Shown: positions 1 through 8,800, counted from the stretch's first letter. The stretch is DNA of 11,056 nucleotides from an uncultured Thiotrichaceae bacterium (GCA_938038645.1 CALHTA010000308.1:1-11056), one strand, 5' to 3'. The notes: generated from the letters alone by a model not told the origin. A program made the numbers and translations.

Positions 1-144
1 GGGTTTTCAGCTTTCCTAACCTTATTCACAATACCGACCCTGTTCACTTGGGGCATGAGCCGTAAAGAACGCAAGCAGAAACAACGCGCCGCTAAGCTGG
101 ATGCAAAGAGATTAAGGGAAGAGTTCAAACGCAATAATGGCTAA
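1..144 (+). CDS. C-terminal fragment of an unidentified membrane protein
   Basis: An open frame enters from the left edge and ends at TAA 142-144, giving 47 residues; the start lies outside the window. The visible part begins with a hydrophobic stretch rich in Phe, Leu and Thr (about residues 1-18), probably the last transmembrane helix. It continues as a strongly basic, helical tail of Lys, Arg, Gln and Glu (SRKERKQKQRAAK and onward). The positive tail suggests a cytoplasmic C-terminus. The stop overlaps the start of the next gene by 8 bp, so the two are probably co-transcribed and translationally coupled. I do not recognise the family; the fragment is too short to assign a function. That it is coding is supported by the overlap and by the membrane-plus-basic-tail composition. 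Confidence 0.6.
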   Translation, partial: GFSAFLTLFTIPTLFTWGMSRKERKQKQRAAKLDAKRLREEFKRNNG

Positions 145-865
145 TTTTAATACTCACCTGAGCGTTGCTGCGGTTGCATCAGGTTTAATCAGCACGCTTT
201 GCTTGCAAGTCGGCTTTGTTAACTCTCAAGATGCAATGTTGCTAATATTGATGGGAACAATCGGTGGGATACTGCCTGATATTGACCTGCACTATTCTCA
301 CCCCAGCCGAATCATATTTTCCATACTGGGAATGATTTTTGCTTTTTTGTGGGTGCTTTCGGCAGAGAACGCTTTGTCTGTCACTGAACTGTGGGCGGTT
401 GGGATCGTTATCTACTGTGGAATACGCTATGGACTTTGGAGAGTTTTCAATGTTTACACCAAACATCGAGGCGCTATCCATTCTGTCGCTGCCGCCGTAC
501 TGTCAATGATACTAACAACGGTGATTTGTTATCACGTCTATGGCAAAAACGATTTCACTTCTTGGCTAATCGGTTTTGTTGTCTTTATTGGGTTTATCAT
601 CCATCTATTATTGGACGAGCTTTACAGCGTGGACTTCATGAATCGCCGTATTAAACGATCATTTGGCACGGCGCTAAAGATCGTTGATACACGCTATGCC
701 TACTCGAGCAGTTTGATTATCGTGTTAAGTATCGGGCTATTTTATATATCCCCCAGCGCCAAAAACTTCACCGACACGATAATGTCTGCAGAAACCTATC
801 AGCTTATTGGAAGCCGCTTGCTGCCGCCTGACTTTCCCTTTCTTCAGCAACCCACCCCTTATTAG
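137..865 (+). CDS. YdjM/DUF457-family inner-membrane metal-dependent hydrolase-like protein
   Basis: A 242-residue membrane protein resembling the YdjM (DUF457) family, described as inner-membrane putative metal-dependent hydrolases; the true substrate of this family is not established. Conserved polar motifs lie between hydrophobic helices: His7 in NTHLS, GGILPDID (residues 43-50) with Asp48 and Asp50, KHRGAIHS (109-116) with His110 and His115, and HLLLDELYSVD (156-166) with His156, Asp160 and Asp166. These His and Asp residues are the expected metal ligands. Several hydrophobic segments (about 10-30, 33-46, 57-76, 85-100, 117-134, 142-158 and 190-205) fit a polytopic protein. The ATG at 137 overlaps the preceding gene's stop and has only a weak, distant GGGAAG upstream, which favours translational coupling. 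It runs convergent to pgi with 37 bp between them. The family call is from motif recognition; no reaction can be assigned. Confidence 0.75.
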   Translation: MANFNTHLSVAAVASGLISTLCLQVGFVNSQDAMLLILMGTIGGILPDIDLHYSHPSRIIFSILGMIFAFLWVLSAENALSVTELWAVGIVIYCGIRYGLWRVFNVYTKHRGAIHSVAAAVLSMILTTVICYHVYGKNDFTSWLIGFVVFIGFIIHLLLDELYSVDFMNRRIKRSFGTALKIVDTRYAYSSSLIIVLSIGLFYISPSAKNFTDTIMSAETYQLIGSRLLPPDFPFLQQPTPY

Positions 866-902
866 GAAAGGCTGCTGTCTAGTCTATGACTGAGATTGGT
901 AT

Positions 903-2576
903 CTAGCGCTTAGCTCGGAACCAATTGAGCAGACCTGTTGTTGAGCTGTCGTGCTCAAACTTATCAAGCCCTGTTTCTATTTCTTGAAGTACATTCTTGG
1001 CTAGTTGCTTACCCAATTCAACGCCCCATTGATCATAAGAATTGACGTTCCAAATAACCCCTTGAACAAAGATCTTATGCTCGTACATGGCAACGATGCT
1101 ACCTAAGTTATAAGGCGTTAGCTTATCCATGACAATGGAGTTGGTTGGCTGATTGCCTTCAAAGTACATATGCGGCAATCGCATTTCAGCTTCTTCTTCA
1201 GAAACACCAGCATTAGCCAGAGCTTGCTGTGTTCCCTCTAACGTCCTACCGCGCATCAGCGCTTCTGTTTGAGCCAGAAAGTTTGATGCCAAAATATCGG
1301 TATGGTGTTGGTCATCTGCTTGAGACTGTACCGATGCAATGAAATCAGCGGGAATAATGCGCGTACCTTGGTGTAATAATTGGTAGAAAGCATGTTGCCC
1401 ATTGATACCTTCAGCACCCCAAACGATTGGTCCCGTCGAATAATTTACCGCGTTACCATCACGTCGGACTGACTTACCGTTGCTTTCCATATCGGCCTGC
1501 TCAAGATAAGCAGGAAGCAAACCAAGATTATGATCATAAGGCAATATTGCTTGTGACTCAGCACCATAAAAATTAGCATACCAAATACCGATTAAAGCAA
1601 GAATTACCGGCATATTTGATTCAAGCGGCTGGCTGGCAAAATGCTGATCCATACTATGAGCACCTGCCAACAAGTCTTCATAATTATCCATTCCGATATA
1701 AAGCATGATGGATAAACCAACAGCAGACCAAAGCGAATAACGACCACCGACCCAATCCCAAAACTCAAACATATTGGCAGTATCAATACCAAAAGCAGCC
1801 ACGGCATCAGCATTAGTTGAAGCCGCGACAAAGTGCTTAGCAATATCACTTTCGGCGGTATCTTGCTGCTTTAAAAACCAAGCGCGGGCACTGTTGGCAT
1901 TAGTCAATGTTTCTTGAGTAGTGAAAGTTTTAGAGGCAATGATAAATAAAGTCGTTTCTACATCAATCTTCGAAAGCGTTTGAGTTATCTGCATCGCATC
2001 AACATTTGAAACGAAGTGAACATTTAAACCTTTTTGAGAATATGGCTGCAACGCTGTACACACCATATTGGGGCCTAGGTCAGAACCACCGATGCCAATG
2101 TTCACAATATCGGTGATTTTCTTGCCCGTGAAGCCCTTCCACTCTCCCGAACGAACCTTTTCTGTAAAAGCGCGCATTTTTACAAGCTCAGCGTTTACCA
2201 AAGGCATGACGTCGACATCATTTGCAAACACAGGATTATTGCTACGATTTCGAAGTGCAGTATGAAGAACTGAACGCCCCTCAGTCGTATTTATTTCTTC
2301 ACCCGCAAAAAGCTTTTGACGCCATTGCTCTAGTCCAGCCTGCTTAGCCAAATCAATAAGTAGAGGCAACGTCTCACTTGTCATGCGGTTCTTTGAGAAG
2401 TCTAACAACAACTGTTCGTGAGTCATTGAGTATTCCGTGAAACGGTCAGCATCTGATTCAAACAAATCAAGCATATGCAATGATTCTGTTGCTGCATGAT
2501 GTTTTTTTAGCGCCTGCCATGCAGGGCTATTGATAAGTGAAGAATCATTATTTATGGCTTGTCTAACTAGTCTCAT
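903..2576 (-). CDS. pgi: Glucose-6-phosphate isomerase
   Basis: Cytosolic enzyme that interconverts glucose 6-phosphate and fructose 6-phosphate in glycolysis and gluconeogenesis. The 557-residue product is close to the 549 residues of E. coli Pgi. Visible hallmarks, in order: GIGGSDLGP (161-169), the phosphate-binding SKTFTTQET (215-223), the first family signature around [14 protein letters not shown] (274-287), the catalytic Glu364 in MESNGKS, His395 in NGQHAFYQ, and the second signature [11 protein letters not shown] (513-523) ending in catalytic Lys523. These match E. coli Glu355, His386 and Lys514 with a constant offset of nine. I chose the ATG at 2574-2576 over an upstream TTG (2586-2588) because a GAGGG ribosome-binding site lies five bases before it and would be destroyed as such by the longer start. 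It is apparently monocistronic, convergent with the YdjM-like gene and separated from the upstream OmpA-family gene by a terminator. Nothing is broken or missing. Confidence 0.98.
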   Translation of the reverse strand: MRLVRQAINNDSSLINSPAWQALKKHHAATESLHMLDLFESDADRFTEYSMTHEQLLLDFSKNRMTSETLPLLIDLAKQAGLEQWRQKLFAGEEINTTEGRSVLHTALRNRSNNPVFANDVDVMPLVNAELVKMRAFTEKVRSGEWKGFTGKKITDIVNIGIGGSDLGPNMVCTALQPYSQKGLNVHFVSNVDAMQITQTLSKIDVETTLFIIASKTFTTQETLTNANSARAWFLKQQDTAESDIAKHFVAASTNADAVAAFGIDTANMFEFWDWVGGRYSLWSAVGLSIMLYIGMDNYEDLLAGAHSMDQHFASQPLESNMPVILALIGIWYANFYGAESQAILPYDHNLGLLPAYLEQADMESNGKSVRRDGNAVNYSTGPIVWGAEGINGQHAFYQLLHQGTRIIPADFIASVQSQADDQHHTDILASNFLAQTEALMRGRTLEGTQQALANAGVSEEEAEMRLPHMYFEGNQPTNSIVMDKLTPYNLGSIVAMYEHKIFVQGVIWNVNSYDQWGVELGKQLAKNVLQEIETGLDKFEHDSSTTGLLNWFRAKR

Positions 2577-2581
2577 GAAAA

Positions 2582-2586
2582 CCCTC
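2582..2586 (-). promoter_or_regulatory. Ribosome-binding site of pgi
   Basis: GAGGG on the minus strand, five bases before the ATG at 2576. It decides the start of pgi, because the alternative TTG start at 2588 lies upstream of it with no comparable site. Confidence 0.7.
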
Positions 2587-2614
2587 AAATTAAGTGTAAT
2601 TATTGTTTAAGCAT

Positions 2615-2643
2615 AAGGTAATTAACTATTTAATTCATGCCAA
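2615..2643 (-). promoter_or_regulatory. Possible sigma-70 promoter of pgi
   Basis: On the minus strand, TTGGCA (2638-2643, five of six consensus bases) is followed after exactly 17 bases by TACCTT (2615-2620, which keeps the T, A and final T of the -10). It would start transcription about 30 bases before the pgi ATG, downstream of the terminator of the preceding gene. An overlapping TTGATA/GTTAAT pair with the same spacing is a weaker alternative. AT-rich intergenic DNA gives such matches by chance, so this is tentative. Confidence 0.3.
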
Positions 2644-2688
2644 TATCAACAGCCGGTCTTAACAAAGCTGATACTGTTTTTCAGGTAC

Positions 2689-2715
2689 AAAAAAAGCCGC
2701 GAACGAATTCGCGGC
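2689..2715 (-). terminator. Intrinsic terminator of the OmpA/Ig-like gene
   Basis: Read on the minus strand, GCCGCGAA pairs perfectly with TTCGCGGC across a four-base loop (stem 2696-2703 with 2708-2715). A run of seven T follows (2689-2695). It lies about 45 bases after the stop of the 2758-5031 gene and before the pgi promoter region, so it separates the two transcription units on this strand. Confidence 0.92.
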
Positions 2716-2757
2716 TTAGATGACCTTCCTTGGCCAATAGTCTAGCTAATGAATTAA

Positions 2758-5031
2758 TTACTTCATATCATCAACATAAACCATAACCTTGTTGCTAGTC
2801 TTGTAAGTTCCTGAAGCATCTTTGATCGCATACCAAAACACATCATTGCCTACGAAATTAGCTTTAGGCGTATAAGTTACCTTATTTCCTGAGATCTTTA
2901 CACTTCCGTTCTGGCCTTGTGAAACTTCTATAATCTTAAGGCCCGTACCTGTGTCATTCGCTAAGACATCAATCGTAGCTATACTACCTTTTTCAATTAG
3001 CGCGTCATCCATGTTGGCAACAGTACAAGTAGATGGACAAGTTCCTGTTGGTACAGCCCCTCCGCCTTTCACTGTGACGGTAACAGTAGCAGTCGCGCTT
3101 TGTGAACCATCCGTTATAGTGTAAGTAAACGTTTCTACCCCAACAAAGTCCTGTGCTGGCGTATAGCGAATCTGGTTATTAACAATACTGATGTTTCCAC
3201 CTGCAGAACCACCGGATACATTGGTAATCGTTAGATTATCACCATCAGCGTCGCTGTCATTGTTCAGCACATGAATATCGACCGTTTGGTTAAGCTCAAT
3301 GGTGGTTGTATCATTGATCGCCATTGGGCCCATATTTCCGCCACCCGTAGTGACACTGCCAGAACCAGCTGTTGTCATGTAAGTGTCGACCGTACGGTTG
3401 TGCGATAAATTGCTACGCAATGCACGAGTAACCCAAGCTGGAGCTGTATTAACCGGTTCTGTTCTCCAAATTACACGTGGAGCACCAGGAACACCTTGCG
3501 ATACTTGAATGTCTGTTGTTCCAGTCTGAACATTACGCACACCGACCTCAACATTCTTTGTACCAACTTGAACGCGCTTGTATCCTGCAATTATATTTTT
3601 GAAGCCGTTCTGAACTTTCTTAGTTTCATTTCGGAAACCACCACCTACTTTCTGTTGACGCTCAGTTACATACTCAATATCTACACGACGGTTTTTAAAG
3701 TCTTCATTAGCTTTAGAAAACTTAGGTTTTGTGCCGCCAAGGCCACGTGCATCAAGATGATCTGGATTGAAACCTTGCGAGATCATAAAGTGCTTAACTG
3801 CATTAGCACGCTGCTGAGATAGTGCCTGATCTTTGCGTGGATCAGGTAATCCACAAGTATGGCCAGTAATGCGAATATTACCTTTATAACCATGTTTGCG
3901 GATCTCATTAGAAATCTGACGTAAACGTTGCTTTGCCGATGGAATCAGCACGGCGCTGCCATACTTAAAGAATGTCTGACCTTCTAACTCAACAGTGCTC
4001 TTTGCCATATGCCCTGCTACAGGCACACGAACTGTTTTATTGACATAAATTGGTTGCTTCTTATAAATCGGCTGGTTCTTGTAAATAGGTTGCGTTTTAT
4101 AAATCGGCTTCTTTGTATAGACCGGCTTTTTCGCATAGGTAGCCGCTCGGCCTTTACCTGGAACTTCTACACGCACTCTCCTGTAACGCTGATCAGGCTG
4201 GTAGATATTATCTCCACCAAAGTCGTAGCGATAGCTCAAGTTAGCACTCGTTGACACTTCATCTGAGCCTGCAAATTCATAACCACCCTGTCTTTTTGAG
4301 GCTGCAACATCAAGACCCACACTATGTGGTGTTCCTTTAAAGAACTGCTCAACACCAGCAGAAACAGTAATGAGCTGTGCATCGTCTTCGCCGATTCCAG
4401 ATTCTTCACCCCATTGATAATCAAGGCCACCACGGACACGTGTGTTGCTTCCTGACAAGAAAGTACCGACACTCGCACCCACACCATAATCAAACGCTTT
4501 TTCATAAACCGCTTTAGAAGTACTGGTTGCAGCCTTAACAAGTCTTTTATCAGAAAGACCCTTACTTACATGTCCTTCCCAAAATAAGTCTTCACGCTCT
4601 TGCCCGTAACCGACTGTTACTTTAGCGTCATCGTTTGAACCTTGGTCATAAGCTCCAAAGACCTTATTAACATGAGAAGCTCTTCCTTGAGCATCACGTG
4701 AAACCCAATTGTGATTGATTTGTACACCACCAGAATCTATTCCTTTATCCTCGCCATCTAGGTCAAAGCCGGCCCACAATCCACCGCTCGTTGAGCTATC
4801 TTCGGTTTCAGAAAAGATGTGATTAACATCAGCACTTGCAGAGCCATCATCAGTCACGCTTACACCCACCTGAGTTCGGCCACCTACAAACTGTTGGTTG
4901 ATGTTGCCAACTTGATGTGCATTTTCAGTCTCATACTGACCTGCCATCACTGGTGTAAATAATACTGCCGCTGAAGTAAATACTACTGGTAAGTAGGCCC
5001 ATTTGTAGCTATTTATATTTTTAGATTTCAT
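2758..5031 (-). CDS. Secreted OmpA-family protein with hexapeptide repeats and two C-terminal Ig/cadherin-like domains
   Basis: A 757-residue exported envelope protein. Residues 1-30 form a signal peptide with likely cleavage after VMA. Residues 31-272 are rich in Gly, Ser and Asp with alternating hydrophobic residues and end in YRYDF, resembling an outer-membrane beta-barrel or beta-rich domain. Residues 300-329 are five tandem Lys/Tyr/Pro hexapeptides. Residues 346-455 are an OmpA C-type peptidoglycan-associating domain: FFKYGSAVL, ITGHT, ALSQQRANAV with Arg408, and FKNRRVDIEYV. The usual Asp of GHTD is Cys393. Residues 473-507 are heptapeptide repeats with a central Gly. Two Ig/cadherin-like domains follow (about 570-654, with VLNNDSDADGDNL and YTPAQDFVG; and 678-753, with VLANDTGTG and YTPKANFVG), joined by a linker with Cys665 and Cys669. 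The ATG at 5029-5031 is preferred over one 24 bases upstream because AGAGAG lies six bases before it and a standard signal peptide then begins at residue 1. Function is unknown; an outer-membrane or cell-wall structural or adhesive role is inferred from the domains. It is divergent from the TSP3-protein operon. Confidence 0.88.
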   Translation of the reverse strand: MKSKNINSYKWAYLPVVFTSAAVLFTPVMAGQYETENAHQVGNINQQFVGGRTQVGVSVTDDGSASADVNHIFSETEDSSTSGGLWAGFDLDGEDKGIDSGGVQINHNWVSRDAQGRASHVNKVFGAYDQGSNDDAKVTVGYGQEREDLFWEGHVSKGLSDKRLVKAATSTSKAVYEKAFDYGVGASVGTFLSGSNTRVRGGLDYQWGEESGIGEDDAQLITVSAGVEQFFKGTPHSVGLDVAASKRQGGYEFAGSDEVSTSANLSYRYDFGGDNIYQPDQRYRRVRVEVPGKGRAATYAKKPVYTKKPIYKTQPIYKNQPIYKKQPIYVNKTVRVPVAGHMAKSTVELEGQTFFKYGSAVLIPSAKQRLRQISNEIRKHGYKGNIRITGHTCGLPDPRKDQALSQQRANAVKHFMISQGFNPDHLDARGLGGTKPKFSKANEDFKNRRVDIEYVTERQQKVGGGFRNETKKVQNGFKNIIAGYKRVQVGTKNVEVGVRNVQTGTTDIQVSQGVPGAPRVIWRTEPVNTAPAWVTRALRSNLSHNRTVDTYMTTAGSGSVTTGGGNMGPMAINDTTTIELNQTVDIHVLNNDSDADGDNLTITNVSGGSAGGNISIVNNQIRYTPAQDFVGVETFTYTITDGSQSATATVTVTVKGGGAVPTGTCPSTCTVANMDDALIEKGSIATIDVLANDTGTGLKIIEVSQGQNGSVKISGNKVTYTPKANFVGNDVFWYAIKDASGTYKTSNKVMVYVDDMK
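3511..3615 (-). repeat. Five tandem heptapeptide repeats in the OmpA/Ig-like protein
   Basis: Residues 473-507 read as VQNGFKN, IIAGYKR, VQVGTKN, VEVGVRN, VQTGTTD: a hydrophobic residue first, Gly fourth, and usually a basic residue before Asn. A further copy, VGGGFRN (462-468), lies four residues upstream. At DNA level these are degenerate 21-bp units. They connect the OmpA domain to the C-terminal Ig-like part; the regular small periodicity suggests a beta-strand stalk, which is inference. Confidence 0.75.
4045..4134 (-). repeat. Five tandem 18-bp (hexapeptide) repeats
   Basis: Residues 300-329 are AKKPVY, TKKPIY, KTQPIY, KNQPIY, KKQPIY, followed by the degenerate VNKTVRV. Each unit ends in Pro-Val/Ile-Tyr and carries one or two Lys, giving a strongly basic, extended Pro/Tyr linker between the N-terminal beta-rich region and the OmpA domain. 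The 18-bp periodicity is visible in the DNA as repeated TTATAAATCGG-like stretches on the plus strand. Confidence 0.9.
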
Positions 5032-5037
5032 AATTTT

Positions 5038-5043
5038 CTCTCT
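5038..5043 (-). promoter_or_regulatory. Ribosome-binding site of the OmpA/Ig-like gene
   Basis: AGAGAG on the minus strand, six bases before the ATG at 5031. It supports that start over the in-frame ATG at 5055, which lies upstream of the site and would add eight residues before a canonical signal peptide. Confidence 0.55.
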
Positions 5044-5055
5044 TATACTAACCAT

Positions 5056-5370
5056 GTTGTTATTTATTCAACTTTCAAAAGTCATTCGGAAAGCCTTGAT
5101 AAATAGTTCGCTTTCACAACTCAATAAATCATGGGTTAAGTATGAAGGGATATGAATTGATGAAAATTCCCTCTGGTCAGCAGTTAGCTACAATTTAGAC
5201 CACTCTTCTATTTTAAGCTGCCGCCTATTTTAGAGATGTTAGTTGTGGAAGGATTTTATTCAGTCTAGCACTGCCGCTCAAAGCAAGATTGGGATATACT
5301 GAAGATCGTTTAATGTATTGGGGGCGGGGCTAGTGATGAATCATCTAGTGGCAACATGGACTAACAATAA
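5056..5370. other. Divergent intergenic region between two envelope genes
   Basis: About 315 bp separate the divergent OmpA/Ig-like gene and the four-helix protein gene. I see no convincing coding frame; the longest sensible one on the plus strand (from 5142) stops after 18 codons. The region must hold both promoters. Candidate elements are a minus-strand -35/-10 pair at 5096-5124, a TATACT at 5295-5300 that could be a plus-strand -10 but lacks a good -35, and a perfect 5-bp-arm palindrome GATGAATCATC at 5335-5345. A G-rich run (about 5320-5329) precedes the palindrome. No riboswitch or tRNA is apparent. Confidence 0.6.
5096..5124 (-). promoter_or_regulatory. Possible sigma-70 promoter of the OmpA/Ig-like gene
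   Basis: On the minus strand TTGAGT (5119-5124) and TATCAA (5096-5101) are separated by exactly 17 bases, each matching four of six consensus bases. It would leave a leader of roughly 60 bases before the ribosome-binding site. This is tentative in AT-rich DNA. Confidence 0.27.
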
Positions 5371-5778
5371 ATGGCAATTTTAAACTTTTTCCCACTCTTC
5401 GGTTTCTTTTGGGGCGGCTACTATGCTCTATATCTGGCGGGTATATTCCCACAGCAATTGAACCTTCAACTTTTCTCAGTCTACCTACCTTCAGGGCAAC
5501 TATGGTCACCGACAGTTGGCGTCGTAGTTATTTTGCTAGGTTTGATTACCCTATATGTAGAACTATTTAAATCTACTCGCACATCACGTGTATCGATCGT
5601 TGATCATACTTTATCCACTTTTGTGCTAGTTGGTTTCCTTGTATCATGGTTAATATTTGAGTGGGCTGGAAACTCAGTTTTTCTCATTTTAACCATTATG
5701 GCTTTCCTTGACGTAATCGCAGGCTTTACGATTACGATTGCCTCAGCTAGGCGTGACCTTAGCTTAGGTGGTCAATAG
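5371..5778 (+). CDS. Small four-helix integral membrane protein, family not recognised
   Basis: A 135-residue protein with four clear hydrophobic segments at about residues 5-25, 46-66, 80-100 and 102-125, and short loops. It has no cleavable signal peptide, and the basic residues (KSTRTSR at 68-74, and SARRD near the end) suggest cytoplasmic loop 2-3 and C-terminus. It contains no catalytic or metal-binding motif that I can recognise. The ATG at 5371 is the only one that keeps the first helix; no strong ribosome-binding site is visible, only GGA about a dozen bases upstream. The gene lies 37 bp before the giant TSP3/OmpA gene on the same strand with no terminator between, so the two probably form an operon. 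A link to assembly, export or anchoring of the large protein is suggested only by position. Confidence 0.75.
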   Translation: MAILNFFPLFGFFWGGYYALYLAGIFPQQLNLQLFSVYLPSGQLWSPTVGVVVILLGLITLYVELFKSTRTSRVSIVDHTLSTFVLVGFLVSWLIFEWAGNSVFLILTIMAFLDVIAGFTITIASARRDLSLGGQ

Positions 5779-5815
5779 GATTAACGATATATGAACTCTC
5801 GGAGATATTAGAACG

Positions 5816-8800
5816 ATGCGCAGCACCATACGACCTCTGATCTTCGCTAGCTTACTGATGTATACAGGGCTCCCTGCATTTGCCGACCAGGTAAATACAA
5901 CGGAAGCCGACCTGATTACACAAGCTACCGAACTTACACATTCTTCGCCGGAAATACCGACCATGGTTATTCCGGTACCTTCATTTATGAATGGCAAGTG
6001 CCACCCTATGATGGGTAAAGATGGGCATTTCTATTCTCCGGATCTCCCTGTCGTTCCAGAAGAGCTTTCGCACATTCCTCCAGGAAGCCTGCCAAGTTTT
6101 GACCCCGCTACTCTAATGAGTATGCCACCGGCTCCTTTTTATATAGTAGATATCCCTTTACCAGAACCTGAAGTGGACATGGAGCAAGTCAATGCTCTAA
6201 ATGCGCAGTTAGATGAGCTAAAAGCTCAGTGCGCTCAAACTTCTGCTGCTGATAAAGAAAGAATTGCTGAGTTAGAAAAGCAACTTGCTGACCTAGACAC
6301 ACTTGCTAATAAATTAGCAGATCGCCTGTCCGCTCAAACTAAAGGCTTAGAAGATAAGCTTAATAATTTAAACGGCGGAATGGCCCAGCAGTTTGCTCAG
6401 ATCAAACCTGCTGACAATGCAGAACTAATTTCAGAACTAGGCGATCGCCTTTCTAGCCAAAACCAAGGTATAGAAGATAAGCTAAATAGCTTTAATGGTG
6501 GAATTGCCCAGCAGTTTGCACAAATCAAACCTGCTGATAACTCTCAACTGATTGCGGCAAATGAAAAACTACAGCTTGCATTAGCAGCCGCAACGGCAGA
6601 TACGGACGTTGATGGTGTTGTAAACCCATCAGATCGTTGTCCAGATACAGCTCCAGGTATTATTGTTGATCGCCAAGGTTGCGACCTTGACACAGACGGT
6701 GATGGCGTTATCGAAATGTTCGATAGATGTCCATCGACAGCGAGCGGCACAAAAGTCTCAGCTAATGGCTGTGAAGTGGATAGCGACTTCGACAGTGTTG
6801 TTGATAGTAACGATAACTGCCCTGCCACTGTTTATGGTGCAGCAGTAGATCCACTAGGTTGTGAGATTGATACTGACAAAGACGGCGTTGCAGATCGTAT
6901 GGATCGTTGCCCTGTTACTCCAGCTGGCTTAGCAGTAAATGCATTAGGCTGCCAGACAGATGCTGATAAAGACGGCGTATTAGATGGCGCGGACCAATGC
7001 CCAGATACTGCACTTGGCATGATCGTTAACGCGATTGGTTGTGAGCTTGATGCTGACTCTGACAGCGTAATGGACAGCAAAGATCAATGCCCTGAAACGG
7101 CTCTTGGTGCCAAAATTACTGCTGATGGCTGTGAGATTGATACAGATGGCGACAAAGTTGTAGACAGCCAAGACAAGTGTCCTGCCACTGCAGAAGGCAT
7201 CGTTGTTAATGTAATGGGTTGTGAAGTTGATACAGACAATGACGGCGTTAAAGACAGTAAGGACCAGTGCCCTGCTTCTCCTGAAGGTGCTGTTGTCAGC
7301 CCACTAGGTTGCCAGCTAGACGATGATTCAGATGGCGTCGTTAACGCAGCAGATGCTTGCCCAACAACAGCGGCTGATGCTGAAGTTGATGCACGTGGTT
7401 GTGAACTAGATGATGACAAAGACTTTGTTGTAAACAGCAAAGATGCTTGTCCTGAAACGGCTGAAGGTGCATCGGTTGATGCTAAAGGCTGTGAAGGTGA
7501 CGGCGATAAAGACTTTATTCTTGATAGTCGTGATGAGTGCCCTACTACAGTAGCCGGCGCATCGGTTGACTCTAAAGGTTGTGAAGTTGATACAGACAAC
7601 GACGGCGTTAAAGACAGTGCAGATAATTGCCCTGCTTCTCCAGCTGGTGTAACCGTTGATGCGATGGGTTGTGAAGTTGATAGCGACAAAGATGGTGTTG
7701 TTGATAGTAAAGACTCATGCCTTAACACAGCAGCAGGAATTAAAGTTAACGGCTTAGGCTGTGAGCTTGATGATGATAAAGATGCGATCCTTAACAGTGT
7801 AGACGCTTGTCCTTCTTCACCTGAAGGCGTAACCGTTGATGCTAAAGGTTGTGAAATCGATTCCGATATGGATGGCGTTGTCAACAGTAACGATCAGTGT
7901 CCAACTACGGTTGAAGGCGCAAAGGTTTCTGTTCTAGGTTGTGAAATTGATACAGACCAAGATGGCGTGAAAGATAGCGCAGACCAATGCCCAGCTTCAC
8001 CAGAAGGTGCAATTGTTAACGCAGTTGGCTGCCAGCTAGATGATGATGCCGATAAGGTAGTTAACGCATCTGACGCTTGCCCAACAACAGCCCCAGGTGC
8101 TGAAGTTGATGCACGCGGATGTGAACTAGATGACGACAAGGACTTTGTTGTAAACAGCAAAGATGCATGCCCTGAAACAGTTGAAGGCGCTTCGGTTGAT
8201 GCTAAAGGCTGTGAAGGTGATGGCGATAAGGACTTCATTCTTGACAGTCGCGACGAGTGTCCTACTACACCAGCCGGTGCAACGGTTGACTCTAAGGGTT
8301 GTGAAATTGATAGCGATAAAGACGGCGTTAAAGACAGCAAGGATCAATGTCCAGCTTCTCCTGAAGGTGCTGTCGTTAGTGCGCTAGGTTGCCAACTAGA
8401 CGATGATAGCGACACCGTGGTTAATGCCGCTGACGCTTGCCCTACAACTGCCGCAGGTGCAGAAATTGATGCACGTGGTTGTGAGCTTGATGATGACAAA
8501 GACTTTGTTGTAAACAGCAAAGATGCTTGCCCTGAAACTGCTGAAGGCGCTTCGGTTGATGCTAAAGGCTGTGAAGGCGACGGCGACAAAGACTTCATTC
8601 TTGATAGTCGCGACGAATGTCCTACTACGGTAGCTGGCGCTTCAGTTGACTCTAAAGGGTGTGAACTTGATAGCGACGCGGACGGCGTGAAAGACAGCAA
8701 GGATCAATGCCCTGCTTCTCCTGAAGGCGCTGTTGTTAGTGCGCTTGGCTGTCAGCTAGATGACGATGCGGACAAAGTTGTTAATGCATCAGATGCTTGC

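Noticed and set aside
391..654. Alternative plus-strand frame inside the YdjM-like gene
   Set aside because: It lies wholly within a well-supported membrane protein in another frame and encodes a low-plausibility product.
866..902. Terminator between the convergent YdjM-like gene and pgi
   Set aside because: The 37-bp gap has no stable GC hairpin with a T run on either strand; termination of either gene here is not visible.
2586..2588. TTG as start of pgi, adding four residues
   Set aside because: The GAGGG ribosome-binding site lies downstream of this TTG and five bases before the ATG at 2576, and the ATG gives the expected Pgi N-terminus.
5053..5055. Upstream ATG as start of the OmpA/Ig-like gene
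   Set aside because: AGAGAG is correctly spaced for the ATG at 5031, and the shorter form begins with a standard signal peptide.
5142..5198. Short plus-strand frame of 18 codons in the divergent intergenic region
   Set aside because: It is too short, has an unremarkable composition and no coding signature; chance is the simplest explanation.
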